Positions 22,419 through 34,192 of a DNA stretch of 64,000 bases are shown here, piece by piece. Within the stretch, counting starts at the first letter, position 1; each line of letters opens with the position of its first letter. The DNA lies in NCBI GenBank assembly GCA_963580455.1, contig OY756967.1, forward strand, positions 9,074,501 through 9,138,500. Reading direction: 5' to 3'. The translations under genes and the position numbers were made by a program. Under the pieces are notes generated by a model, which searched no databases, was not told the DNA's origin, and saw only the letters and a program-made list of their open reading frames with translations. Source of the stretch: Euonymus europaeus (lineage: Eukaryota > Streptophyta > Magnoliopsida > Celastrales > Celastraceae).

Positions 22419-23433
22419 ATTTCCGTTCATGAATCATGGTAGTTATGTATATATATATATATGTAGGTTGTTCATATATATATTTATTCAGCATGTCATG
22501 ACATAATGCATTAGTGTTGCATGGGGGACCGGGTATGGACTCGGGAACCTTTAGGTTTCTTGAAAGCTACTTGGAGGGATGACGAGGTGATGAGAGTTAT
22601 CACTGAGTTATGTGAACTCCAAGTAGGGTAACGCACTAGGGGTAAGGTCAAGAGTGACTTGCCTTGTGGGGTGCGGGCGTGATAGGTTCACGCAACCGGA
22701 TGATCCTAGGAGTGGTTGGTTGTGGTGAGCTTGCTCCCGTGCAATATTTCATTGAGTTGCAATGATATTGTGGTTGTTATGCTCCGAAAGGGTTGTCCGG
22801 GTAAATGTTGATATGAATTTGTTGAGTATACGTTCATATGGTAGATACATATTGATGCATTGCTTCCTTTTGGTTCTATCTATATTGATGTTTACTTCAT
22901 ACCCTACTGAGCTTCTAGCTCACTCCTTTACTTTCTTCCTTCCACAGGATACACTAGTACAGGTACTGGTGCTGCGAATCGGTGAGCAGGTCGTGTCATG
23001 GATGGCCCTGGATAGAATAGGGTGCTAGAGATATACTCTATGCATGTGGGTGTACGTAGTATATCTATGTTGAGAGAATATAACCATTTGGCACGGTGGT
23101 GCTTGTATGTGGATATAGATGTTGATTTATGGTTATATTTGATGTTTTATAAATCTGTGTGTTGATTTATATGTGATGCCATCAGTTTGTGCATGCTGGT
23201 AGTGGATGGCCTGAGGCCTAGGGTCAGGATTGCATGTGGTTGAGGCCCGAGGCCTATGTTTGCTAGGTTTCTAGTGTGATGTTGTTGTTGTTGCGTTTCT
23301 GATGCAGGTGGGCGCTCTCCGATATACGGGGAGGTGCCGCCGGATTTCTGGTTGATCCCGGATGTTCACACTAGTGACTTAGGATGGGTGCAGAGAGAGT
23401 ACCCAGTCACGTCTCCGGAAATGGGGCGTGACA
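22419..23433 (+). mobile_element. Gypsy-1 LTR 3, right part
   Basis: Resumes with the duplicated ATTTC and CCGTTCATG, carries the nested hairpin at 22567-22626, and ends exactly at GGGGCGTGACA. What follows is not a primer site but copia-A leader, so this is the true right end of the gypsy chain. Confidence 0.9.
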
Positions 23434-24999
23434 TAAACAAATTATCTGGCCTGGAATGCCCAAGAATTTGCTGGTCCATGAAGCATTAACAGACCAGTCC
23501 ACACAGAAAATTAAATTTCTAAGCCTGGCCCGTGCAATAGAGCCCACGAAGACACCAAAAACAATTTCTGGCCCAAATTTTTGGCTCGTTTTTACTTGTA
23601 CAAACAGAAACATTTTCTGGCCCAGTAACATTTGGCCCATGACCAATTATTAAGTCTGGCCCGTATCAAGCTTGTCAAGACTAAGCCCGTAATCCATGAT
23701 TGATAAAAACAAGCCCAATGAAACATTTTCAATACATGCTTTAACTGGCAAAGAACATTTCTTTGGACAGTGAAGATTCTGGACCAGTCCAACAACCAAA
23801 ACATTTTCAACTAAAGCCCAATCTGGAACTAAACTGCCCCAATGAAACAATTTCAGCCCAGTAAAGTTGCCCTGCAAATTCAAAATTACCAGCCCATTAA
23901 CATAGTTGTTTCAGCCCATGTAATGACTGGCCCAATAACATGTTAACTTGTAAAGACTTGGCCCAAATTTGTCCAGCAGCCAGTGACCCAGATCAATCAT
24001 CCGGATCTTTTGACCCGTCTTCTTCGCCCGGCTATTTAGACCCGCGTGAGCTGCATCTTCAACTGCAATACTTGCAGTTTCCGACGACCAGAAAGAACCG
24101 GACATTCCGGCGATTGAGGTAACAGACATACACACTCCGCTCAACTCTTGAGTCCGGAGATAATACCAGAAGCCACAACATCCCAAATTTTTACAGATCG
24201 GGATTTCCAGGTTCTCCGTCTACCCACGGGAAGACTGCCTCATCACCTGCAACACTTGCAGAGAATCCGGCAGAGATGCAGGCAAGCTCAGCATATGGGT
24301 TTCACGAAAACGAAAAATAGTTACCAGCATTTTTCATTTTTACAAATCGAAATACAGGTTTCCGAAAACTTACAGACCAGTCACCAATTGCCAGTGCCAT
24401 TTCTGGCAATTCTAATGGCACAGATTCAGACCCAACATTCTGCATGTTCGATCACCGAATACTTCGGCATCCTCATCGACAGAAAACTGCATCATTACCT
24501 GTACAGATCTGCGTCAACCTTTGACATTTCCGGCTATATCAGATTTTTGGCGCTTTTGACCCGCGTGGATCTGCAACCCTTGCAGATGACAGTCGTCTCT
24601 TCACAGCGTTGTTCTGGTGAGATCAAGTTGCGGAGATCAACGCTGGACCCAGCTATCGAATCCAAATAGAACACTAGTAGCTCTGGCTACCAAAAAATCG
24701 AGATCCAAAATCCTCTCTTGAGATCAGGTCTCGGATGCCCAGAAAATCCAGATCCGGTATATTGATTTTCAGCCAAGCACATGAGATCAAAAGCACAACA
24801 AAACAGAACTCTCTTGAATTAAAACAAGATCCAGATATAGGAAAAAATTATAACATAGATCTATAACCAGATGAACAAAACAATTTTGTTCCAAACAGAT
24901 CCAACAAACAATTTAATAGATCTAATGCCTAGATCACCCGATCTCATACATTTCGGGATTTACTCAAAATCAAATTTTGAGACGTACACCGACGCTAAT
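23434..24999 (-). other. Copia-A leader fragment (minus), motif-rich
   Basis: Untranslated leader of a minus-strand copia-A element whose LTR is at 25016-26579. The left part (23434-24000) is largely the reverse complement of 56706-57290 and is dense in GGCCCA and AGCCCA, that is TGGGCC and TGGGCT on the coding strand. Three CTGCAA...TTGCAG hairpins lie at 24063-24077, 24247-24261 and 24571-24585. The far end is cut by gypsy-1 at 23433/23434. Short frames here have no recognisable domain and I treat them as noise. Confidence 0.75.
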
Positions 25000-25014
25000 C
25001 ATCCTCTGATACCA
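25000..25014 (-). promoter_or_regulatory. Primer-binding site of copia-A
   Basis: Minus-strand TGGTATCAGAGGATG one base beyond the LTR end CGTTTGCTAACA. It matches the initiator Met-tRNA complement for about ten bases. Confidence 0.8.
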
Positions 25015-25015
25015 C

Positions 25016-26579
25016 TGTTAGCAAACGATATACAAATTACGCAGCGGAAGCTACAAAAATTATTACCTCTTGAAGCGTGCTTGATCAAAATCCATCCAGT
25101 CGATTGATCTCCGATAATACGGAGACTCTAGTCCGTCCACCGGAATCACAAGCTAAAATCACTCAATAACACTTTGGTGTCACACACCAAAGATGAAAGT
25201 TTGATTTTCAAAAACAAAGTTCTGTGTTTCTTTTGGTCCGCATGTGTATCCAATACTCATCCCTAATCAAATGAAATTACACACATTCATTTTTAAAATA
25301 GAACGGCCGACACAATTCATCAAATTGTGTCGGCAACTACTATCATAATGAATATATGATATATATTATTATATATATTATAATAACATATTATTATAAT
25401 ATAATATAATATTAATTAAATCATGGACCCATCCTTAATTAATGACAAGTGTGCTAGCAGTGTCTTTTAATCAATTGGACCCAATCCGGTTTACAATTAA
25501 CCCGTATTTAATTAATAATTCGATTTATTTTCATCTCATGTAAATTATCGAATTTACACAGTTCTTCTCTTTTCCAATCTCAACATGTGATTCTTCATGT
25601 GTGACTTTCTAGGTTCATTACCGATTGACAATAAGAATAATATCAAACTCTTTGATATTAATTAAAACACATTTAATCATTTCTTATAAATCACGAGTGA
25701 CACCTAGCAGCATATCGTGACTACTCAATCGGTGATGAATTCTTTCATATGAACCTTTAATTACAATTACCATGTAATTAAATCCTTCCACTGTACAATA
25801 TCCCAATTGAGTGAGGATCATGGATATCGGTCAAATCCACTAACTCAATTATATGTAAGATCCAATATTTTATTAACAAATGAATAATTAATGAAAACAA
25901 CCTTTTCATTAATCATTTCACCTCGGCCAAGGATTTCTTGTGTCAATATATATATATCTGGATCACATGGGATATTCTCCTCGTTTATTTCGAGGTAATG
26001 GATCCCTTGTTGACTGCACACAAGTCTCTATACATAACTAACCGAATCCATCAAATGTTAATATTTATTCAATGAATAAATATTTCCAACATTGACAAAA
26101 TTCAATCAGCCATATACAAGACTACTATGTCATCTCAGGTCTAAGGATTATTTACACAATCGTAAATAAATAATAAATCATTGACAAGGAAATAAACCTC
26201 CATGTGATTCATTAATTAGCAAGTCATGTTCGAAGCATTTATTCAACAATAAATCTTCCATATTGTTTGTTCTAATATCTCATATTAAATTGCATGAGAC
26301 TCACAACCCTATCATTATAGGAAACAAACAATATGCTGATCTTCGAAATTATTATTGTCCAATTAATAATTCTACGATCAAGAACTTTATTTAAGATATT
26401 TATACTAGAGATCACTCGTCACTCATATTCTCAACTCTTGAGAATGAGGTCTCTAACAAATATCTACGGACATATTTAACATAACTATTTAAATAGAAAT
26501 ATCAAATATACTATAAACTGCCATGTTTTATTTTAACTAATACAGTACTATTATTATATACGTTCCAAATACGACCGTA
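25016..26579 (-). mobile_element. Copia-A LTR, outer end truncated
   Basis: Minus-strand LTR ending ...TTTGCTAACA beside a primer site, so it was a 5' LTR. It aligns with 378-2002 but is a diverged subtype in its last ~350 bp. The TGTTAGATATATG start is missing. The sequence leaves the family after CCAAATACGACCGTAT near 26579 and is joined to an unrelated AT-rich stretch and then plus-strand leader. Confidence 0.85.
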
Positions 26580-28031
26580 TATATATTGATATATATTTTC
26601 TGTTGATGTTTTACTAATTTTTGTAACTCTTGATTTGGATTTTCCTGGGTATCCAGTGATTCCGGAAATCATGTAAGACTCAATTGTTGGGTCCGATGTC
26701 ATCTCCGCCATCTTCTGTCGCCGAAAACGGCGTTTGTTGCATCTGCAAGTTTTTGCAGATCTGGGTTGAAGAGACGGGTGGAGAAGACGGGTCGTTTGAC
26801 CCGGTAGTTCCTGATGGGTCGCGGGCTTTGAAGGAGTTTCGGGTCAGATTGCTCATGGGCCAGAAATTGTTTTTGGTGACTTCGTGGGCTCTATTGCACG
26901 GGTCTGTGTGGACTGGTCTGTTAATGCTTCATGGACCAGAAACGTTCTGGGCCATTGAGATTGATTTTGGTTCTAAAATTTCAAGAGTAATAATATGGGC
27001 CAGATTTAATCAAGAGATTCAGACATGGAACAAGAAATATTTTGGTTCTGAATGTTCATGGGCCAGAGGTTGCAGGCTGATATATATTGGGCTAATTTTA
27101 TTTTGGACTGTAAATGGACTGGACTCTTATTTATTTTAAATATTATATTTGATATATGTTTAGAATAAATAGATATGCATGATGATTTAATTAATTTAGT
27201 TTAAATTGAATTAATTGAATGATGATATAGTTAAATTGTTTAATTATTGATGCATGATTTAAATTACATATTATTTATTCTTGAATTTATATGTGATATA
27301 TGTTTAGAATAAATAATTGATGCATGATTAATTAAAATTGTTTCTGTTAAATATATGTGATATATTCTTAGAATAAATTTTAAAATTATGCATGTATGTA
27401 ATTTGTGATGAGACCTATTTAACATCCCTTTAAATATTAAGTTGATAAACGGTATGATTTATGAAATTATATCGTGGCTCTCCATTATATAAAATTTTAG
27501 AAACTTTTATGACTCTGTATGATTGATCATGAAGAAATCATGGGAATTATGTTGTGAGTCATAAGAGATGTTTCTAATATTTTATTAAGCATGAGATGTT
27601 ATAAGTATAGAAATATATTGGTGTTCAAGAAACCAATAAAGGTGAGAATGCTAATATTCAAATTTTTATGTTTATTGAATAATGGGTTTTACTTAACTAT
27701 GTATAATGGGCCAAGAAACCAGGAAAGGTGAGGTTCTGCATACTAGGAGCCAAAGTAAAATGATTGAATCATGTATGAGATACATTGAACAAGAGTCGTT
27801 CACTTATTGATTTAAGTATTCCAAGAAACGACTAAACGTGAGGTATACTGAAAATTAATAAGAACTCAATCACTCACTTGAAATTCTAATAAGGATTTCC
27901 GTTACTCAAATAGGGATGTATGAGTTACGAAAAATTAGTGGGAGGTACCAAATCTTTTTAAAGACCAAAAATTGATTTGGATAATATAGACTATTGTTAA
28001 TAATCTTTGCTTATTTTCGAAGCACACGAGT
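26580..28031 (+). other. Copia-A leader fragment (plus)
   Basis: From about 26617 it matches 60700-62119. It carries one CTGCAA/TTGCAG hairpin (26743-26758), several TGGGCC/TGGGCT motifs (26870-27100), a long AT-rich stretch, and three AAGAAAC...GTGAG motifs between 27625 and 27845. The acceptor-like TTTTCTGCAG of the other copies has decayed to TTTTCGAAG just before gag. The 37 bp at 26580-26616 match nothing else I can identify. No gene. Confidence 0.75.
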
Positions 28032-28345
28032 ATGACTCAATCCATCACACTTGCACGAATATTTTATGAAAATATGCCTTACGAGGTCAAACTTTGTTGA
28101 CTGGCTGAGAAATTGGAGAATAGTTCTCAATTTCAAAAAGAAAGACTATTGAGAAAGTTCTCGTGGTTTCTTCTTCTAGCAAGAAGATGAAAAACAAGAA
28201 GGCTTCAACGTCTGGACTTTATAAGAAGAAGTCTAAGGAAAAGTCAGCAGCAGATAAAAGAAAATGTTTCTTCTGTCAGAAGGATGAGCACTGGAAAAGA
28301 AATTGTTCTGAATATCTCAAGTCCTTGAAAGTCAAGGAAAAGTAG
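28032..28345 (+). pseudogene. gag: Copia-A gag remnant
   Basis: ATG at 28032 followed by the start of gag, then LVDWLRNW-like sequence with frameshifts (FVDWLRN.RIVLNFKK equivalent). The central capsid region is missing. The nucleocapsid is recognisable: a Lys-rich stretch and a zinc knuckle CFFCQKDEHWKRNC at about 28265-28306. It ends EYLKSLKVKEK and a TAG. Confidence 0.8.
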
Positions 28346-30394
28346 ACACCTTTTGGACGGTATGTCTGACTTTTGTAAACTTGAGAATATTGTTTCCATT
28401 TATTCATCATATAGTTCATCGATCATAATGTGATAAATAATGTAGATGAATCACCTAGAAATAATTCTAAATATCTGTTGCATCTTAGATTAGGTCATAT
28501 TGCAGAAGAAAGACTTAACAAGTTGATAAAAGAGGGTCTAATCAAATCCTCGGATTTAGAATCCTATTCTACTTGTGAGTCCTGTATTCAAGGCAAAATG
28601 ACCAAATCACAATTTGTTGGACAAAGTCAAAGATCTACAGAAGTTTTAAAATTAATACATTCAGATGTATGTGGGTTTTTTAATCAAAAGGCTAGAGGTG
28701 GTTATTTCTACTTCATTACTTTTACTGTTGATAACTGACGGTATGGGTATGAGTACTTAATGAAGTACAAGCATGAATCTTTTGAAAAGTTCAAAGAATT
28801 CAAAGCTGAAGTAGAAAATCAAACTGGAAGAAGTATTAAAGCTCTTCGATCAGATCGAGGTGGTGAATACTTAAGTCATGAGTTTGAAATGTTCCTAAAG
28901 AAACATGGCATTGTTTCACAATTGACTCCTCCAGGAACACCACAATTGAATGGTGTATCAGAAAGGAGAAACCGTACTTTGTTAGACATGGTACGTTCAA
29001 TGATGAGTTATACAGATTTACCCATTTCATTATGGGGTTTCTGTCTTCTGACTGCAACTTATTTGCTGAACAGAACTCCTTCTAAATCTGTTCCTAAGAC
29101 ACCATATGAGATATGGGTTGGTAGGGCTCCAAGTCTTAAACATGTTAGGATTTGGGGTTGTCCAGCACACATCAAAAAGCTACAAACAGATAAATTGGAG
29201 GCCAGATCTGAACAAGGAAGATTTGTTGGATATCCAAAGGAAACTTTGGGATACTATTTCTATATTCCCACTGATCAAAAAATAGTGATTAGTAGAGATG
29301 CCATTTTTCTGAAAAAAGAGTTTGTTCAGAATAAAGATATAGGGAAAAGAATAGAACTTGAGGAAGTATCTGATATTCTACAATATGATCAAGATCATAT
29401 TCAAGAATCCAATGATGCAAGAACTGTCATTACACAAACTCCTAGAAAATCTAGTAGAGTTATCCGTCCACCAGCACGGTATAACTTACTACATGATATA
29501 CAAGAGTTGTTTGTTCATGGAGATATAGATCATGGTGATGATCCTACTAGTTATGAAGAAGCAATATCTGATATTGACTCTTCAAAATGGCTTGAAGCTA
29601 TGAAATCTGAAATGAATTCAATGTATTCAAATCAAGTTTGGGATCTTGTGGACTCTCCTGAAGGTATTGTACCTATAGGATGTAAATGGGTCTACAAGAA
29701 GAAAATTGGTTTGGATGGCAAGGTAGAAACCTACAAAGCAAGACTGGTTGCAAAAGGATATACTCAAAGACAAGGAATTGACTATGAGGAAACCTTTTCA
29801 CCAGTTGCTATGTTGAAATCTACCAGGATTTTATTAGCCATAGCTGCACACTATGATTATGAGATATGGCAGTTGGATGTCAAAACTGCATTCCTTAATG
29901 GAAACATTGAGGAAGATATCTATATGGAACAACCCAAGGGTTTTGAATCCAAAGGTGGAAAACAAAAGGTGTGTAAGCTTAAGAGATCTATTTATGGTCT
30001 TAAGCAAGCTTCAAGGAGTTGGAACATCCGTTTTGATGAAGCAATCAAATCCTTTGGCTTCATTAAAAATGTGGATGAACCTTGTGTTTACAAGAAGGTT
30101 AGTGGGAGTGCTCACACATTCCTAGTCTTGTATGTTGATGACATTCTCCTTTTTGGAGATGATATTGGAATGATGACTTCAGTTAAAGTCTGGTTGTCAA
30201 AAACTTTCTCCATGAAAGATTTGGGAGAAGCAGCCTATATTCTGGGAATTAGAATCTATAGAGATAGATCTAAAAGAATAATAGGGCTTTCTCAATCTAT
30301 GTATATAGACAAAGTGTTGAAACGATTCAACATGCAAGAGTCTAAAAGAGGATTGTTACCTTACAAACATGGCATTCATCTTTCTAAGGAAATG
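28346..30394 (+). pseudogene. pol: Copia-A pol remnant (integrase and RT), cut by gypsy-2
   Basis: Protease is missing near 28430, where SSSSIIM-type sequence jumps to the pre-integrase region. Then come the HHCC region (LHLRLGHIAEERL .. CESCIQGKMTKS), the integrase core with HSDVCGFF, a TGA stop at 28736-28738 inside the TFTVDNS motif, ALRSDRGGEY and GVSERRNRTLLDM, and RT with QLDVKTAFLNG, SIYGLKQASRSW and YVDDILLFGDD. The frame is open from 28760 until the gypsy-2 LTR begins at 30395. RNase H has been lost, apart from a 3' tail at 33859. Confidence 0.87.
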
Positions 30395-32612
30395 TGTGAA
30401 ACCCCGACCCAAAATTTTTGGGAAATTTTTGAGTGTTAGAACAAATGGAGAAAACTGGACTGGGCGCACCAGAGGGCGCCTAGTCCAGTGAGTGGCTGGA
30501 AAGAAAGAGCTAGAGGAAGCTGGAGCGCCTAGGCGCCTGAGCAGCACGCCTAGGCGCCTGAACAGCACGCCTAGGCGTGTGCAAAGGTGCGCCCAGGATG
30601 GCGCCTACTCCAGGGATTTCAGGGAGAGCAGAGTTCCAGAAGAGAAGGCACTGGACTGGGCGCAGCTCAGGGTGCCTAGGCGCAGCACCCCGCCTGGGCG
30701 CGAAAATCCTGCACGCCCAGGATGCCGCCCAGAACGGCGGGCTGGGAGATTTTACTTAAGGCCAGGGCGCCTAGGCGCCCAGGGTATCTCCTAGGCGCAA
30801 CCCGAGTTTGTCAAATAGGTTCCAGCGAGCCATTTTTGGAGTTTTCTGGTTTTGTTTCAGTTCTAGAGAGAGAGAGACGATTCTAGAGAGAGAAGATCAT
30901 TTGAGGTGATTCTTGGAGATTTAAACTTGGTTTTGGAGATTGGGAAGGGATTCAAGGAAGATTCAAGGCTTGGAGGTAAGTTTCTTCACTTTTCTATTTC
31001 TAGGGTTTTGAGTAGATCTTGTTAGTTTCATTTAGAGTTGATTCCTATGGTTTAGATATGTTAATCCTAGGGTGATTTTGGATGTTTATCTAAATTGGTT
31101 TGTGTGTTGGAGTTGAGTTGAACTTGGAGTGAGTTTGGAGGATATTAGAAGGAATTTCTAGGGAGAGAAGTAAGTGATTTCGACTTTATTGATGTTCATA
31201 TGAGTTGTGGTTGATATATTGATGTGTGTGAGGGTTCGGTGTCGCCACATTGTAGGTTTGGGCAAATCGAAACCTTAGGAACGAAATTGGGGATTTGTGG
31301 TAAATTGCTCGACACGAGGTAGGGGATTTCCAACCTTTCTTTCTATCGTTTATTCTCGATATTCTAAAGAGCGTTTCGATTCTTCATTGGTCATTTATTG
31401 GTGTTTCCTCCTTAATTGCTTCTAAGGGGAAATGAGCCTTCTTGTGAAATGTTGTTATTTCTTGATATTGCATGACCGAATATGTGTGTTCCATCACCTA
31501 TGGACGCGACGTGATTTTCCGTTCATGCATCATGGTAGTTATGTATATATATATATGTAGGTTGTTCATATATATATCTTTTCGGCATGTCATGGCATTA
31601 ATTCATTGGAGTTGCATGGGGGACCGGGTATGGACTCAAGTCTCCTTACGATTCTTGAAAGCTACTTGGAGGGATGACGAGGTGATGAGAGTTACCACCG
31701 AGTCAAGTGAACTCCAAGTAGGATAACGCACTAGAGGTATGGTTCATGAGTGACCTTGCCTGGAGTGGTGCGGGCGTGGTATGATCACCCAACCGGGTAA
31801 TCCAAGAGCGTTGATGTTGGGGAGCTTGCTCCTGTTCAATAGTCATGGTTAGCGACCATGATATTGATGAGTTGATTTGGTGAGCTTTGCTCACGTTCGA
31901 TATTACATGGAACGAGCCATGGTATCGATGAGGTTTGCTCATTGAGGGGATTGCCCGGGTTGATGTTTTATGTGATTGTTGAGTATACGTGCATGTGGTA
32001 GGTTTCATATTGTTGCATAGCCTATTGTTTCAGATTCGGCCTTATACTCATGTTACTCATAACCCTACTGAGCTTCTTGCTCACCCTCCATTTTCATTCC
32101 TTCCCACAGGTGATACTGGTACAGGTACAGGTACTAGTGGAGCGGATCAGTGAGAGCGGGATGTGACATGGATGGCCCTGGGAAGGATGTAGGTGCTAGA
32201 GAGATACTCTAAGCACGTATTTTGTATATGATGTATTGATGTTTATTCATGATAATCTTATAACCATTTGGCACCAGAGGGTGTATGCATGATGTATGCT
32301 GAGTTGATTTTTTTGGTTATATGATATTGTGAATTTGATGATGTGTTTATACTATCAGTTTGTGCATGCTGGTAGTGGATGGTCTGAGGCCCCTATGATC
32401 AGGATTACATGTGATTGAGGCCTGAGGCCTGGCTAGGTTGCTAGTGTGATGGATTGTGAATATATATATTGATGCGCGTTTTTTTGATGCAGGCAGGGAC
32501 TCTCCGATATACGAGGAGATGCTGCAGGATTTCCGGTCCTCCGGATGATCGCACTAGCTGCCTAGGACGGTGCCGGAGGGCACCCGTGGCGTGCCCGGAT
32601 CGGGGCGTCACA
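30395..32612 (+). mobile_element. Gypsy-2 LTR
   Basis: A 2218-bp LTR, TGTGAAACCCCG to GCGTCACA (gypsy-1 reads GCGTGACA). It is followed by a primer site and a gag of the same type. Much of its length is alignable to gypsy-1 LTRs, including the nested hairpin (31662-31721) and the splice-like signals. The upstream third is different and carries its own GC-rich palindromes. It is inserted into copia-A RT after AAGGAAATG. Confidence 0.88.
30464..30800. repeat. GCGCCTAGGCGC-type palindrome array in gypsy-2 LTR
   Basis: Repeated cores related to GCGCCTAGGCGCC and GCCTAGGCG: clearly at 30523-30575, and again near 30675, 30766-30780 and 30792. Decayed forms such as GGGCGC and GCGCCC lie between them. 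The block occupies the same part of the LTR as the CCGTCCGGACGG array of gypsy-1 but shares no sequence with it. It is very GC-rich in an AT-rich context. Confidence 0.82.
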
Positions 32613-32615
32613 ATT

Positions 32616-32630
32616 TGGTATCGGAGGGAG
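32616..32630 (+). promoter_or_regulatory. Primer-binding site of gypsy-2
   Basis: TGGTATCGGAGGGAGG three bases after the LTR end. It has the same A-to-G difference from the canonical Met-tRNA complement as gypsy-1. Confidence 0.8.
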
Positions 32631-32716
32631 GTTTGTTTGTTTATATGTAGGATCGGGGATGGGTCCTAGATGTATGGTAGTGTAATCCAGGCCATGTCAC
32701 AACCGCTGCTGATCCG

Positions 32717-32787
32717 GTATGTTTTCTGTCCCTAATAAATTCTCTGTTGAGTTGTGTGTTAAATGGTATTGTCTGTTTTCCATGCAG
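32717..32787 (+). other. Putative 71-nt leader intron of gypsy-2
   Basis: CCG|GTATGTTTTC to GTTTTCCATGCAG|ATG. The middle differs from gypsy-1 at many bases, while both ends and the 71-nt length are kept. Confidence 0.55.
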
Positions 32788-33858
32788 ATGAATACCCGAA
32801 GAACTACCAGGTCCGAGAGTGGGACTGAGGTACCTCGTGGCAGAGGCCGACGGGGAGTTGGTAGGGGCCGAGGTAGAGGCCATAGTGTTGGGGTGGAGCA
32901 TGTTACTAGAGGCACACCTAGCACTGAGGATTCGGTTCTGAATTTGGATCCGGAGTCGAGAGAGAAGGAGATAGCTCCTGAGGGACTACAGACTGAGAGT
33001 GCTGAACAGCAGGCACCGCCTGCAAGACCTGTTGCTCCTACTACCACAGGGGGGCAACCGGTGACGATGGAGGGGCTAGCTAGTTTCATGATGAGTATGG
33101 TGCAGGCACAGGCACAGACGATAGCACAAGCAGTGGCTCAGGCGATAGGTGCAACTGGCACTCGTACTGAGGGAGTGGTACCCGAGGCTACTACTGAGGT
33201 AGCTACAGCACCGAGAGCTGGAAGGGGTATGTATGAGGTGGATCAGCTGAGGAGGACTTCTCCTCCAACCTTTTCTGGAGATGGAACGGGTGTAGGGGCG
33301 GAGGAGTGGTTCAATCAGTTGAGCATGATGATGGACACATTGGAGATACCCGATGAGCGACGAGTGAAGTTTGTTTTCTGCTATCTGAGTGGAGTGGCCT
33401 ATGAATGGTGGATGTCCATGGGTTAGAGGAGGAATGAGTTGACTTGGACCTCTTTTGAGCAGCTGTTCATGCAGAAGTTTGTGCCGAGACCTCTGCAGAC
33501 TGAGAAGGCCAAGCAGTTTCTTGATTTGTTGCAGACATCAGAGATGACGGTGTCTCAGTACACCAAGCAGTTCGAGAAGTTGTATCGGTTTGGGAGAGAG
33601 TTTGCTCCTACCGATGCAAAGAAGGCGGCAAGGTGCCGAGATGGGTTGCTACCCAGTCTTGGAAGGATGTTGATGGCCACTACGGTGGTGTCGTATGATG
33701 ATACAGTTGAAATGGCGTTGGACTTTGAGTTGAGTGAGCAGAATGAGGCTCAGAGGAAGCGTCCAGTGACTGAGAGTAGTGGTGGTGGTGGCAGCCACAA
33801 GAAGCAGAGGACTGATTTTCGTCATCAGAGAGGGGACCGAGGCAGGGGTCCAAGGCCA
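32788..33858 (+). pseudogene. gag: Gypsy-2 gag, truncated
   Basis: Homologous to gypsy-1 gag throughout: Arg/Gly-rich N-terminus, FSGDGTGVGAEEWFNQL and YEWWMSMG. A CAG-to-TAG stop lies at 33424-33426, followed by FEQLFMQKFVPRPLQTEKAK and a Gly/Ser-rich linker. It ends at DRGRGPRP before the zinc knuckles. There, near CCAT, it is fused to the 3' tail of a copia-A element. Pol and the 3' LTR are absent. Confidence 0.86.
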
Positions 33859-33888
33859 TAGCGATTGGCTTTAGGACAAGTGGGAGAT
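33859..33888 (+). other. Copia-A 3' tail and polypurine tract
   Basis: Thirty bases (AGCGATTGGCTTTAGGAC, then AAGTGGGAGAT) equal the sequence between the pol stop and the LTR in the minus-strand copies at 36130-36150 and 51676-51700. They are all that remains of the 3' end of a plus-strand element. Confidence 0.82.
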
Positions 33889-34192
33889 TGTTAGATATAT
33901 GTCCTGTATAGCCAATCTAATACGGTTGTATTTGGAACATATATAATAATTGTACTGTATTAATTGTTTATATAAATGGCAGTTTATTATATATTTGATA
34001 TTTCTATTTATATAGTTGTATTAAATATGTCCGTAGATATTTATTAGAGACCTCATTCTCAAGAGTTGAGAATATGAGTGACGAGTGATCTCTAGTATAA
34101 ATATCTTAAATAAAGTTCCTGATTGTAGAATATTTAATTGGACAATAATAATTCAGAAGATCAGTATACTGTTTGTATTCCGTTAGCTAACA
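33889..34192 (+). mobile_element. Copia-A LTR with large internal deletion (304 bp)
   Basis: Begins TGTTAGATATATGTCC after a polypurine tract and ends CCGTTAGCTAACA before a primer site (TGGTATCGGAGCGG at 34194). Both ends are intact. About 1.3 kb is missing in the middle, the join lying at ...CAGTATACTGTTTG|TATTCCG. It has a polypurine tract on one side and a primer site on the other, as in the middle LTR of a tandem chain. Confidence 0.87.

Larger units (their letters stand above)
3156..23433 (+). mobile_element. Gypsy-1 chain: LTR-internal-LTR-internal-LTR
   Basis: Three LTRs of one Ty3/gypsy family lie in the same direction, separated by a near-complete gag-pol and by a second internal region that has lost most of pol. 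The third LTR is split by copia-B. The outer borders are exact (TGTGAAACC at 3156, TGACA ending at 23433). The five bases outside them do not match: GTGGG on the left, TAAAC on the right. Both flanks are copia-A, on the left in pol and on the right in the leader. This fits two separate insertions in one copia element that recombined through their LTRs, losing the copia DNA between them. Confidence 0.85.

Noticed and set aside
24148..24669. A 173-codon plus-strand frame in the leader at 23434-24999.
   Set aside because: It is antisense to the element, shows no recognisable domain, and its counterparts in other leaders are not open. Treated as chance.
30492..30794. A 100-codon Arg/Pro-rich frame in the gypsy-2 LTR.
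   Set aside because: It coincides exactly with the GC palindrome array; high GC lowers stop-codon frequency and explains the open frame.
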